17,957 bases of DNA from UMGS1663 sp963558185. GTDB taxonomy: Bacteria; Bacillota; Clostridia; TANB77; CAG-508. Under the pieces are notes generated by a model that was not told the origin of the DNA, made no database searches, and worked only from the letters and a program-made list of their open reading frames with translations. The translations under genes were made by a program, and so were the position numbers. Positions 1 to 7,400 of the stretch are shown here, one piece after another. Where the stretch lies: NCBI GenBank assembly GCA_963558185.1, contig CAUWFE010000030.1, positions 1-17,957 on the forward strand, given 5' to 3'. Every line of letters starts with the position of its first letter. The stretch's first letter is position 1.

Positions 1-53
1 CCTATGACCCCCTGCTTGTAAGGCAGATGCTCTCCCAGCTGAGCTAAGCGACC
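1..53 (-). tRNA. tRNA-Val (anticodon UAC), 5' part only
   Basis: Read on the minus strand, the sequence starts GGTCGCTTAGCTC, a normal 7-nt acceptor strand followed by a D-arm with AGCTGGGA and GAGC. A five-pair anticodon stem (TCTGC with GCAGG) closes the loop CTTACAA, whose anticodon TAC reads GUA and other Val codons. The gene runs off the left edge of the window after the anticodon arm and the start of the variable and T-arm region, so about 23 nt of the 3' part are missing. A consensus promoter lies immediately upstream. Confidence 0.93.
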
Positions 54-73
54 ATGTCTTGCTGACGAGATTA

Positions 74-102
74 AGTATACAAGATTTTAAATAAAATGTC
101 AA
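74..102 (-). promoter_or_regulatory. Promoter of tRNA-Val, minus strand
   Basis: On the minus strand, TTGACA (97-102) and TATACT (74-79) are separated by exactly 17 nt, a near-perfect housekeeping sigma promoter. The start point would lie around position 67, giving a leader of roughly a dozen nucleotides before the mature tRNA at 53. The hexamers are read directly; activity is inferred. Confidence 0.88.
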
Positions 103-277
103 CACTTTTTTAAAAAAAAGTGAAAAAAATTTTAAATTTTAAATTTAAAATTTTAAATTAATTAAAATATAAAAAATGATAAAAATAAGACACAAATTAT
201 TCACATATACTTTACGATAAAAACAATTATTAAACAAGAAAAGGACATAAAAACAAGGTAAAATAAGAATAACAAAG

Positions 278-307
278 AGGAAGGAAGTGAAAGCCTATAA
301 GAAATTA
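278..307 (+). repeat. Direct repeat, copy 1 of 2 (about 30 bp)
   Basis: This segment matches 361-390 at 27 of 30 positions: a shared AGGAAGGAAGT block, four variable bases, then a shared GCCTATAAGAAATTA. A possible 15-codon peptide starts at GTG 287 (V-K-A-Y-K-K-L-A-I-C-N-N-K-E-K, stop 332-334) with AGAGGAAGG as a plausible ribosome binding site. In the same frame copy 2 would read V-D-A-Y-K-K-L-I but starts with GTA, so translation is not well supported for it. Function unknown. Confidence 0.6.
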
Positions 308-360
308 GCTATTTGTAACAATAAGGAAAAATGACAAAAACATATAAATATATTTAATTT

Positions 361-390
361 AGGAAGGAAGTAGATGCCTATAAGAAATTA
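361..390 (+). repeat. Direct repeat, copy 2 of 2 (about 30 bp)
   Basis: Second copy of the repeat at 278-307, 83 bp downstream of it and just before a terminator hairpin (417-442). The frame matching copy 1 stays open to a TAG at 433-435, inside the hairpin. An alternative ATG at 374 gives only five codons. The two copies and the terminator suggest a short transcribed unit upstream of dapF, but I cannot identify it. Confidence 0.55.
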
Positions 391-416
391 ATAAAAATAA
401 TATCCCCTTTTATTTT

Positions 417-456
417 GAGTATTCTAAATATTTAGAATACTCTTTCCTTTTTTGCA
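417..456 (+). terminator. Hairpin terminator upstream of dapF
   Basis: Positions 417-442 form a perfect 26-bp palindrome (arms GAGTATTCTAAAT and its complement), followed by TTTCCTTTTTT. This fits an intrinsic terminator for a transcript coming from the left. No recognised gene lies between the tRNA and this site, so the transcript it would end is unknown. The 5' flank is also T-rich (CCCCTTTTATTTT), so the minus-strand side lacks a good U-tract. Confidence 0.7.
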
Positions 457-462
457 TATATA

Positions 463-471
463 TGGTAGAAT
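463..471 (+). promoter_or_regulatory. Candidate extended -10 promoter for dapF-dapL
   Basis: TGGTAGAAT matches the extended -10 form TGnTATAAT with one mismatch. The expected -35 position (443-448, TTTCCT) is poor and lies in the U-tract of the preceding terminator. A start near 478 would place the palindrome at 475-504 at the very 5' end of the mRNA. This is the only reasonable promoter I see between the terminator and dapF. Confidence 0.45.
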
Positions 472-474
472 AAG

Positions 475-504
475 AAAACAAAAATGTAATTACATTTTTG
501 TTTT
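475..504. repeat. Perfect 30-bp palindrome in the dapF leader
   Basis: The 15-nt arm AAAACAAAAATGTAA is followed directly by its exact reverse complement, with no spacer. It lies 4 nt after the candidate -10 element and 27 nt before the dapF start codon. It could be an operator for a dimeric regulator, a 5' mRNA hairpin, or a weak bidirectional terminator (the right arm ends TTTTTGTTTT). The symmetry is seen in the sequence; the role is inference. Confidence 0.65.
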
Positions 505-531
505 AAACAATACCTTTAAGAGGTGATAAAA

Positions 532-1380
532 ATGATAAAATTTACAAAAATGGAAGGGCTAGGGAATGATTATGTTTATATAGATTGTTATTCAAAAAAG
601 CAAGATATAAAAAATGAATCTTCTCTAGCTAAATTTATGAGCAATAGACATTTTGGAGTAGGTTCAGATGGTCTAATTTTAATTTGCAAAAGCAATATTG
701 CTGATTTCAAGATGCGAATGTTTAATAGTGATGGTAGTGAAGCAGAAATGTGCGGAAATGGAATAAGATGTGTAGGAAAATTTGTATATGATAAAAATCT
801 AACTAAAAAAACTGAAGTTGAAATTGAAACATTAGCAGGTATAAAAAAATTACAACTAGAGGTTACTAATGGAAAAGTAGAAAAAGTAAAAGTTGATATG
901 GGAGAACCAATTTTAGATGTTACTAAAATTCCAATATCTTCAAAAGAAAATATTGTTACAATAGAAGCACAAAATATGAAATTTAAATTTACATGTGTTT
1001 CAATGGGAAATCCTCATGCAATATCTACAATAAAAAATGTAGACAATTTTGAAATAGAAAAATATGGACCAATTATCGAAAAAAACGAAATATTTCCTAA
1101 TAAAACAAATGTTGAATGGATAGAAATAATTAATAAAAATAAAATAAAAATGAGAGTATGGGAAAGAGGAGCAGGAGAAACATTAGCATGTGGAACAGGA
1201 GCTTGTGCATGTGTTGTAGCAGGAGTTTTAAATAATATATTAGATAGAAAAGTATTAGTCGAATTGTTAGGAGGAAAATTAGAAATAGAGTGGAACAAAA
1301 ATGATAATCATGTATATATGACAGGCCCAGCAAGAAGTGTATTTGAAGGAGAAATGGAGGACATAATATGGTACAATTAA
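532..1380 (+). CDS. dapF: Diaminopimelate epimerase
   Basis: DapF interconverts LL- and meso-diaminopimelate, the last step before peptidoglycan cross-link precursors and lysine, without cofactor, using two cysteines in the cytoplasm. Both are present: C74 in the motif EMCGNGIRC and C220 in the motif GETLACGTGACA. The N-terminus FTKMEGLGNDYVYID is typical of the family and 282 residues is normal length. A GTG at 523 would add three codons (M-I-K), but the ribosome binding site AAGAGGTGA (519-527) overlaps it, so ATG 532 is preferred. The gene overlaps dapL by 13 nt, so the two are very probably co-transcribed and translationally coupled. No lysine riboswitch or T-box is visible upstream; only a palindrome at 475-504. 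Confidence 0.96.
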   Translation: MIKFTKMEGLGNDYVYIDCYSKKQDIKNESSLAKFMSNRHFGVGSDGLILICKSNIADFKMRMFNSDGSEAEMCGNGIRCVGKFVYDKNLTKKTEVEIETLAGIKKLQLEVTNGKVEKVKVDMGEPILDVTKIPISSKENIVTIEAQNMKFKFTCVSMGNPHAISTIKNVDNFEIEKYGPIIEKNEIFPNKTNVEWIEIINKNKIKMRVWERGAGETLACGTGACACVVAGVLNNILDRKVLVELLGGKLEIEWNKNDNHVYMTGPARSVFEGEMEDIIWYN

Positions 1381-2573
1381 ATAAAAATTATCAAAATTTA
1401 CAAGAAAACTATTTATTTTCAACAATATCTAAAAAAGTTGCAGAATATCAAAAAATGAATCCAGAAAAATCAATTATAAAAATTGGAATAGGAGATGTTA
1501 CATTACCAATTCCAACAATAATTACAGACGCTATGAAAAATGCAGCAGAAGAAATGTCACATTTAGAAACCTTTAGAGGATATGGACCAGAACAGGGATA
1601 TGAATTTTTAAGAGAAAAGATAGTAGAAGAAGATTATAAAAAGCGTGGAATAAATTTAGAAATAGATGAAATATTTATTTCAGATGGAGCAAAAAGTGAT
1701 ACAGCAAACTTTCAAGAACTATTTTCAGAAAATAATATAATTGCTATTACTGATCCAGTATATCCTGTATATTTAGATACTAATGTAATGAGTGGAAGAA
1801 CAGGTAAATTCACAAATGGAAAATACGAAAAAGTAGTATATATGCCAGTAACAAAAGAAAATAATTTTGAACCAGAATTGCCAAAAGAAAAAGTAGATAT
1901 AATTTATTTATGTTTTCCTAATAATCCAACTGGAACAGTATTGAATAAACAACAATTAAAAAAATGGGTAGATTATGCAATTGAAAATGAAAGTATTATT
2001 TTATTTGATTCAGCATATGAAGCATTTATAGAGGAAGAAAATATTCCACATTCTATATATGAAATAGAAGATGCAAAAAAAGTAGCAGTAGAATTTAGAA
2101 GTTTTTCAAAAACGGCAGGTTTTACAGGAATAAGATGTGCATATACTGTAGTTCCAAAAGAAATAAAATACGAGCTAAACAAAATGTGGAAAAGGAGACA
2201 ATGTACAAAGTTTAATGGAACATCATATATAATTCAAAGAGGAGCAGAAGCAGTATATTCTGAAAATGGAAAAAGTGAAATAATGAAAAATATACAATAT
2301 TATAAAGAAAATGCCAAAATCATTTTAGAAGAATTAAAAAAAGTTGGTATTTTAGTATATGGAGGCATAAATTCACCATATATATGGATGAAATGTCCAA
2401 ATAATATGAAATCTTGGGAATTTTTTGATGTGCTATTGAAAGAAGCAAATGTTGTAGGAACTCCAGGAGTAGGTTTCGGACCAAGTGGAGAGGGATACTT
2501 TAGGCTATCAGCATTTAACACTAAAGAAAATACAGAAGAAGCAATGAAAAGAATACAAAAAATGTTTTCTTAG
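1368..2573 (+). CDS. dapL: LL-diaminopimelate aminotransferase
   Basis: A PLP-dependent fold-type I aminotransferase of 401 residues. DapL converts L-tetrahydrodipicolinate and glutamate straight to LL-diaminopimelate, bypassing the succinylase, acetylase and dehydrogenase routes. Supporting motifs: IGDVTLP (41-47), GYGPEQG (71-77), NNPTG (185-189), and SFSKTAGFTG with K248 as the probable PLP lysine. The N-terminus NYLFSTISKKV is characteristic of DapL rather than of general aspartate aminotransferases. ATG 1368 has GGAGG (1356-1360) seven nucleotides upstream and lies inside the end of dapF. The pairing with dapF, whose substrate is the DapL product, confirms the assignment. A hairpin terminator follows at 2585. 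Confidence 0.95.
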   Translation: MVQLNKNYQNLQENYLFSTISKKVAEYQKMNPEKSIIKIGIGDVTLPIPTIITDAMKNAAEEMSHLETFRGYGPEQGYEFLREKIVEEDYKKRGINLEIDEIFISDGAKSDTANFQELFSENNIIAITDPVYPVYLDTNVMSGRTGKFTNGKYEKVVYMPVTKENNFEPELPKEKVDIIYLCFPNNPTGTVLNKQQLKKWVDYAIENESIILFDSAYEAFIEEENIPHSIYEIEDAKKVAVEFRSFSKTAGFTGIRCAYTVVPKEIKYELNKMWKRRQCTKFNGTSYIIQRGAEAVYSENGKSEIMKNIQYYKENAKIILEELKKVGILVYGGINSPYIWMKCPNNMKSWEFFDVLLKEANVVGTPGVGFGPSGEGYFRLSAFNTKENTEEAMKRIQKMFS

Positions 2574-2584
2574 AATATAAGACC

Positions 2585-2615
2585 AAAATAGTAAGGAATT
2601 CCTTGCTATTTTTTT
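2585..2615 (+). terminator. Terminator after dapL
   Basis: The arms AAAATAGTAAGGA and TCCTTGCTATTTT pair with one G-U and a minimal loop, and run into a stretch of seven T residues. It lies 12 nt beyond the dapL stop codon and closes the dapF-dapL unit. Confidence 0.85.
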
Positions 2616-2727
2616 AAACAATTAGTTTAAAACTCATTAATTTATTTACATTTTAAGAGCAAAATATATGTATAATAAAGATACTCTTATTATGAAAAAA
2701 TAAACGAACAAAATTTTGTAAAAAGTA

Positions 2728-2756
2728 TTGACAAAATAAAAAATAAGTAATAAAAT
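2728..2756 (+). promoter_or_regulatory. Promoter of the DUF45 metallopeptidase operon
   Basis: TTGACA (2728-2733) and TAAAAT (2751-2756) are separated by 17 nt, 49 nt before the start codon at 2806. A second TATAAT at 2671-2676 has only a TTTACA at 20-nt spacing and is a weaker candidate. Confidence 0.8.
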
Positions 2757-2805
2757 AAAAGCATCAAAACAAACAAAAGTTCTTATAAGAAAAGGAGAGT
2801 TAATT

Positions 2806-3492
2806 ATGAATGTATTAAAAGAAAAAGAAAATATTATTACATATACAGTAAATAAAGCTTATGATTCAGATTTATATATATCAATCCAAAATGGTGAAGT
2901 TGTAATTAATGCTCCTTGGTATGCTACAAATACTCAAATACAAAAAATTGTATCAACACGTAAACAATGGATATTAAGTAAATTAAAAGAATATGAGGAA
3001 AGAACAAGAATAAAATTCACTCAAATAAAATTATTTGGAGAAAATTATCAGATAAGTGTAACTTATAAAAATATAAAAATTCCATCATTAAAAATAGAAA
3101 AACAAATAATAAAAATAGAACTTCCTAATAAATATAAAAAAATAGGATATCAAGAAATAACAAAAATGTTAGTAGATAAAATGTATCAAATGGTAGCAGA
3201 AAGAGAAATTGAAAATATTATGGAAAAAATAAGAGTTATGCTAGATTTTGCTCCAGAAGATTACGAAATCAATGTGATGGAAAGAAATTTAGCAAAATGC
3301 ATAGAACAAAAGAAAATAATTTTTAATCCTAAAATAGTAAAATACTCAAAGGAAACTATTGAATATATAGTATTACATGAATTTTGCCATCTACGATATA
3401 AAAAACATACAACATCATTTTATCAAATGATAGAAAAATATATGCCAAATTATGAAAAATATACAAAAGAAATAGGAAATTTACAATACTAA
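2806..3492 (+). CDS. YgjP/DUF45-type zinc metallopeptidase, divergent
   Basis: A 228-residue cytoplasmic protein with the architecture of the YgjP/SprT-like DUF45 family: an N-terminal beta-rich part (about 10-110, including VVINAPWYAT and a KQWI helix) and a C-terminal metallopeptidase part. The zinc site is intact: HEFCH at 191-195, with H201 in the following KKHTTSFY as likely third ligand, then MIEKYMPNYEKY, which matches the usual family C-terminus. The central WGSC-type motif seen in most members is degraded here to NLAKC (161-165), which is unusual. The physiological substrate of the family is not known. Start ATG 2806 has AAAGGAGAG about 7 nt upstream. It is followed after 33 nt by a small unknown gene, probably in the same transcript. 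Confidence 0.85.
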   Translation: MNVLKEKENIITYTVNKAYDSDLYISIQNGEVVINAPWYATNTQIQKIVSTRKQWILSKLKEYEERTRIKFTQIKLFGENYQISVTYKNIKIPSLKIEKQIIKIELPNKYKKIGYQEITKMLVDKMYQMVAEREIENIMEKIRVMLDFAPEDYEINVMERNLAKCIEQKKIIFNPKIVKYSKETIEYIVLHEFCHLRYKKHTTSFYQMIEKYMPNYEKYTKEIGNLQY

Positions 3493-3525
3493 TATGCATA
3501 TACTAATTTAAAAGGAGGATTTTTA

Positions 3526-3819
3526 ATGGATGGGATATATGAAACTAGCATAAAAACGCCAATGGGCCCGATGAATGCACGAATATATTTAAAAACTAAT
3601 GGAAACAACTTAACTGGTATGATAGAAATGATGGGAATGAAAAATGAAATTAATGGTGGAAAAGTAGAAGGAAATAAATGCTTTATGAAAGGAAACTTAA
3701 AGAACAATATGTTATCATTGCAATATAATATAATAGCAGAATTAATAGGAAATAAGCTAAATATTTATGCAAAAACAAATATGGGAGAGTTCCAACTACA
3801 AGCAAATAAAATAAAATAA
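3526..3819 (+). CDS. Small beta-rich protein of unknown function, 97 aa
   Basis: I do not recognise a named family with certainty. The protein has no signal peptide or membrane segment and alternates polar and hydrophobic residues in short strands separated by Gly/Asn turns (for example LKTNGNNLTGMIEM), suggesting a small beta-barrel or sandwich. Two related motifs, KTPMG (10-14) and KTNMG (83-87), near the two ends hint at an internal duplication or strand pairing. It has an excellent ribosome binding site, AAAGGAGG at 3511-3518, and lies 33 nt after the DUF45 metallopeptidase gene, so it is probably co-expressed. A 38-nt hairpin follows 11 nt after the stop. It may resemble small Firmicutes proteins annotated only as hypothetical; function should be left open. 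Confidence 0.8.
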   Translation: MDGIYETSIKTPMGPMNARIYLKTNGNNLTGMIEMMGMKNEINGGKVEGNKCFMKGNLKNNMLSLQYNIIAELIGNKLNIYAKTNMGEFQLQANKIK

Positions 3820-3830
3820 TACAAATTGCT

Positions 3831-3868
3831 ATAATAATATGAAATGTAAAAGCATTTCGTATTATTAT
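3831..3868. repeat. Strong 16-bp hairpin without U-tract, before recN
   Basis: Arms ATAATAATATGAAATG and CATTTCGTATTATTAT pair over 16 bp with a single G-U and a 6-nt loop (TAAAAG). What follows is AAAATTATTG, not a run of T, so it is not a standard intrinsic terminator in either direction. It sits between the 97-residue gene and the recN ribosome binding site (AGGAGG near 3890). It may be an mRNA-stabilising or end-processing hairpin, or a Rho-type end. Confidence 0.6.
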
Positions 3869-3900
3869 AAAATTATTGTGGACAAACTAGGAGGAAAAAC

Positions 3901-5523
3901 ATGATTACAACAATACATATTAAAAATATAGGGATAATAGATGATTTAAATATAGATTTAGATAATGGTTTTAATGTATTAACAGGAGAAACAGGAGCTG
4001 GGAAAACATTAATAATAGATTCATTAGGAATTATAGCAGGAAATCGTTTTTCAAAAGAAATGATAAGAAGGGGAGAAAATTATTCATATATAGAAGCATG
4101 TATATATATGCCAGAACATCCTTTGTCAATAGATGGAAATATTATTGTATCTCGAGAAGTATATGCAAATGGAAGAAATATGTGTAAAATTAATGGTAGA
4201 ATGGTAACAGTTACAGAACTTAAGGAAGTAATGAAAGATATTATTGATATTCATGGACAAAACGATAATCAAACAATATTAGATAAAACATCTCATATAG
4301 CATATTTAGATAGCTATATAGGAGAAGAAATAAAAACCTATAAACTAGAATATAGAAATTTATTTAATAGATACTGTCAAATTGAAAATGAATTAAATCA
4401 AAACTATGGAGATGATAAAGAAAAGCAAAGAAGATTAGACCTTTTAAAATATCAATTACAAGAAATAACAGTTGCACAATTAAAAGAGGAAGAAGAAATA
4501 GAATTAGAAGAAAAAAGAAAAATAATTCAAAATGCAGAAAAAATAGCAGAAAATTTACAAACTGCCAATAATGCATTAGAAGAAGGGGCTATTGAATCAA
4601 TTAATATTACTATAAAAGCACTAGAAAAAATCGAAAATTTAGATAAAAAATATGAAATAAAATTAACAGAATTAAAAAATGTATATTATGACATTCAAGA
4701 AATAGCTAGAGATATTTCAAATATGAATGAAGATATGTATTGGGATACAAGTGAAATTGAAAATGTGGAAGAAAGGTTAAACTTAATACATGAGTTAAAA
4801 AGAAAATATGGAAACAGTATAAAAGAAATTTTAGAATACAAAGAACAAATACAAAAAGAAATAGAAAAAATAGAAAACTCAGAAGAAAATAATGAAAAAT
4901 TAAAAAAAGAAAAAATTAAATTATCAGAAAAAATGTATGAGTATTCTATGAAAATGAATCAAATAAGAAAAGAAAAATCAATAGAATTATCAAATAAAAT
5001 TAATAAAGAATTACAAGATTTAGAAATGAAAAATGCAAAGTTTAACGCAAAAGTCACATTAAAAGAAGACTTTAATAAAAATGGCTTAGATACAATAGAA
5101 TTTTTAATATGTACAAATGTTGGAGAAGAAGAAAAACCATTAATAAAAATAGCATCAGGAGGAGAAATGTCAAGAATTATGTTGGCTATAAAATCAGTTT
5201 TAGCAGATGTGGACAAAGTACCTGTACTTATTTTTGATGAAATAGATACAGGAATTAGTGGAAAGGCTGCAAAAGCAGTAGCAGAAAAAATGAAAAAAAT
5301 TTCAAAAAATCATCAAATACTTTGTATTACTCATTTAGCAAGTATTGCAGCAAAAGGTAAATTTAACTATTATATAAGTAAAGTTACAGATAATGATAAA
5401 ACAAAAACACAAGTAAAAAGATTAGATGAAGAAGAAACTATAAAGGAAATTGCAAGAATTGCTAGTGGAGAAGTAAGTAAAATAGCATTAGAACATGCAA
5501 TGGCATTAAGAAATATGAATTAG
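3901..5523 (+). CDS. recN: DNA repair protein RecN
   Basis: RecN is an SMC-like ATPase that binds DNA ends and supports recombinational repair of double-strand breaks. At 540 residues the length is close to the family norm. Walker A GETGAGKT lies at 29-36, the DIHGQNDNQ motif around 119-127, a long Glu/Lys-rich coiled coil from about 150 to 370, the ABC signature ASGGEMSR at 418-425, Walker B LIFDEIDTG from 443 and the ITHLASIAA segment after it. ATG 3901 follows AGGAGG with good spacing. No obvious promoter or LexA-type box is visible in the 81-nt gap; a hairpin occupies most of it, so read-through from the previous operon is possible. lysS follows after 162 nt with its own promoter. Confidence 0.96.
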   Translation: MITTIHIKNIGIIDDLNIDLDNGFNVLTGETGAGKTLIIDSLGIIAGNRFSKEMIRRGENYSYIEACIYMPEHPLSIDGNIIVSREVYANGRNMCKINGRMVTVTELKEVMKDIIDIHGQNDNQTILDKTSHIAYLDSYIGEEIKTYKLEYRNLFNRYCQIENELNQNYGDDKEKQRRLDLLKYQLQEITVAQLKEEEEIELEEKRKIIQNAEKIAENLQTANNALEEGAIESINITIKALEKIENLDKKYEIKLTELKNVYYDIQEIARDISNMNEDMYWDTSEIENVEERLNLIHELKRKYGNSIKEILEYKEQIQKEIEKIENSEENNEKLKKEKIKLSEKMYEYSMKMNQIRKEKSIELSNKINKELQDLEMKNAKFNAKVTLKEDFNKNGLDTIEFLICTNVGEEEKPLIKIASGGEMSRIMLAIKSVLADVDKVPVLIFDEIDTGISGKAAKAVAEKMKKISKNHQILCITHLASIAAKGKFNYYISKVTDNDKTKTQVKRLDEEETIKEIARIASGEVSKIALEHAMALRNMN

Positions 5524-5556
5524 TAGATATACTAAAAAGTAAAATAATGGAAAAAC

Positions 5557-5585
5557 TTGATTTTATTGTAAAAATATATTATAAT
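5557..5585 (+). promoter_or_regulatory. Promoter of lysS
   Basis: TTGATT (5557-5562), a 17-nt spacer and a perfect TATAAT (5580-5585). The leader to the lysS start at 5686 would be about 95 nt; I see no T-box features (no AGGGTGG-like box, no terminator hairpin) in it. Confidence 0.8.
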
Positions 5586-5685
5586 AAACACGCTATTAAT
5601 GTATATAAAATTAATAAAACATCATTTTATTAACATAAATATTATAAGTGGAAATTTGTTAAAAAACAAAAAAGGAGAGGGAAAA

Positions 5686-7185
5686 ATGCAAAAAAATAAT
5701 AATCAAAATCAAGAAGTAGAATTAGATGAAAATCACTTAATACAAATAAGAAAAGATAAATTAAAAGAATTACAAGATCAGGGAAAAAATCCATATGAAA
5801 TTACAAAATTTGATAGAACTAATTCAGCAGGAGAAATAAAAACAAATTATGAGAACTTTGAACAAAAAGAAGTGTCTGTTGCAGGAAGAATAATTGCAAA
5901 AAGAATAATGGGAAAAGCATCATTTTGTACTATATTAGATAGTGATGAAAAAATTCAAAGTTACGTAAGTATAAATGATTTAGGAGAAGAAGAATATAAA
6001 GCTTTTAAAACATGGGACATTGGAGATATAATAGGAATAACAGGATTTGTATTCAAAACTAAAACAGAAGAAATTTCAATACATGCTAAAAAAGTAATAT
6101 TACTTTCAAAATCATTAAGACCATTACCAGAAAAATTTCATGGTTTAAAAGATGTAGACTTAAGATATAGACAAAGATATGTTGACTTAGTAATGAATCC
6201 AGAAGTAAAAGAAACATTTAGAAAAAGAAGTCAAATTATAAATGAAATTAGGAATATCTTAGGTGAAAAAGGATATTTAGAAGTAGAAACACCAATATTA
6301 AATACAATATCAGGTGGAGCAACAGCAAGACCTTTTATAACACACCATAATACATTAGATATTGCAATGTACTTAAGAATAGCCTTAGAATTAAACTTAA
6401 AAAGATTAATTGTAGGTGGATATGATAAAGTATATGAAATAGGTAGAGTATTTAGAAATGAAGGAATGGATATTAGACATAACCCTGAATTTACAATGAT
6501 GGAATTATATGCAGCTTATCAAGACTACCACGATATGATGAATATAACAGAGGAAATTTTCCAAAAATGTGCAATGAAAGTTTGTGGAACAACTAAAATC
6601 ACATATCAAGGAACTGAAATTGAATTAGGTGGAAAATGGAAAAGAATTAGTATGATAGACAGTGTAAAAGAAGTAACAGGAATAGATTTTAATACTATAG
6701 AAACTGATGAAGAGGCAGTAAAATTAGCTAAGGAAAGAAAAATACAAATTCCAGCAGGAAAAGAAACAAGAGGAAATATAATAAGTCTATTCTTCGATGA
6801 ATATGTAGAAGAAACATTAATACAACCAACATTTATATATGATTATCCAATAGAAATTTCACCATTAGCAAAGAAATGCAAAAAAGATAGTCGTTTAACA
6901 GAAAGATTTGAAGCCTTTATAGGTGGAAGAGAATATGGAAATTCATTTTCAGAATTAAATGATCCAATGGACCAATATGAAAGATTTAAAGAAGAAATAA
7001 GAGCTAGAGAAAATGGTGATGAAGAAGCTGGAATGATGGATGAAGATTATATAAATGCACTTGAATATGGAATGGCACCAACAGGAGGATTAGGAATTGG
7101 AATTGATAGATTAGTTATGCTATTAACAGACTCTGTATCTATTCGTGACGTATTATTATTCCCAACAATGAAACCTTTGAATTAG
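5686..7185 (+). CDS. lysS: Lysyl-tRNA synthetase, class II
   Basis: Charges tRNA-Lys with lysine. The 499-residue protein has the N-terminal OB-fold anticodon-binding domain (about 60-165), the linker motif DLRYRQRYVDLV, class II motif 2 with R254 and FRNEG (256-260), and motif 3 GLGIGIDRL (468-476). GNSFSELNDP and the ISPLAKK segment are typical of LysRS. ATG 5686 is preferred because AAAGGAGAGG (5671-5680) lies just before it. An upstream in-frame ATG at 5599 would add 29 residues unlike any LysRS N-terminus and has no ribosome binding site. The gene has its own promoter and a terminator at 7249, so it is probably monocistronic. Confidence 0.97.
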   Translation: MQKNNNQNQEVELDENHLIQIRKDKLKELQDQGKNPYEITKFDRTNSAGEIKTNYENFEQKEVSVAGRIIAKRIMGKASFCTILDSDEKIQSYVSINDLGEEEYKAFKTWDIGDIIGITGFVFKTKTEEISIHAKKVILLSKSLRPLPEKFHGLKDVDLRYRQRYVDLVMNPEVKETFRKRSQIINEIRNILGEKGYLEVETPILNTISGGATARPFITHHNTLDIAMYLRIALELNLKRLIVGGYDKVYEIGRVFRNEGMDIRHNPEFTMMELYAAYQDYHDMMNITEEIFQKCAMKVCGTTKITYQGTEIELGGKWKRISMIDSVKEVTGIDFNTIETDEEAVKLAKERKIQIPAGKETRGNIISLFFDEYVEETLIQPTFIYDYPIEISPLAKKCKKDSRLTERFEAFIGGREYGNSFSELNDPMDQYERFKEEIRARENGDEEAGMMDEDYINALEYGMAPTGGLGIGIDRLVMLLTDSVSIRDVLLFPTMKPLN

Positions 7186-7248
7186 AACATTATTAAATTA
7201 CAATACGTATAAAAGAATTAAAAAATAGTACTATTTAAATTTAGCATG

Positions 7249-7282
7249 CAAAAAAGTAATATTATAAAATATTGCTTTTTTG
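7249..7282 (+). terminator. Terminator after lysS
   Basis: Arms CAAAAAAGTAATATT and AATATTGCTTTTTTG pair over 15 bp with one G-U and a 4-nt loop (ATAA). The six T residues of the right arm serve as the U-tract. It is 63 nt past the lysS stop codon. The A-run on the left arm means it could also work on the minus strand. Confidence 0.75.
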
Positions 7283-7358
7283 TTAATCATACTTTAGACT
7301 CGAAAAACGAATAAAAACAACATGACTATACACATGGCTAAGATTAAATAAAAAATTA

Positions 7359-7367
7359 TGATATAAT
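7359..7367 (+). promoter_or_regulatory. Extended -10 promoter of the M50 protease-tsaD unit
   Basis: TGATATAAT is a perfect extended -10 (TGnTATAAT), 33 nt before the start codon at 7401. No good -35 is visible at 7339-7344 (TAAGAT), which is tolerated with an extended -10. Confidence 0.65.
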
Positions 7368-7400
7368 AACAATATTATAAATTTAAGAAAGGATAGTTTT

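Noticed and set aside
134..153. AT-only palindrome as an origin or binding site
   Set aside because: The stretch 128-170 is almost pure A/T, where short palindromes such as AAATTTT arise easily by chance; no DnaA boxes or iteron pattern nearby.
5586..5685. T-box or lysine riboswitch before lysS
   Set aside because: The leader is about 95 nt, lacks a T-box consensus, a specifier hairpin and a terminator, and does not resemble the lysine riboswitch.
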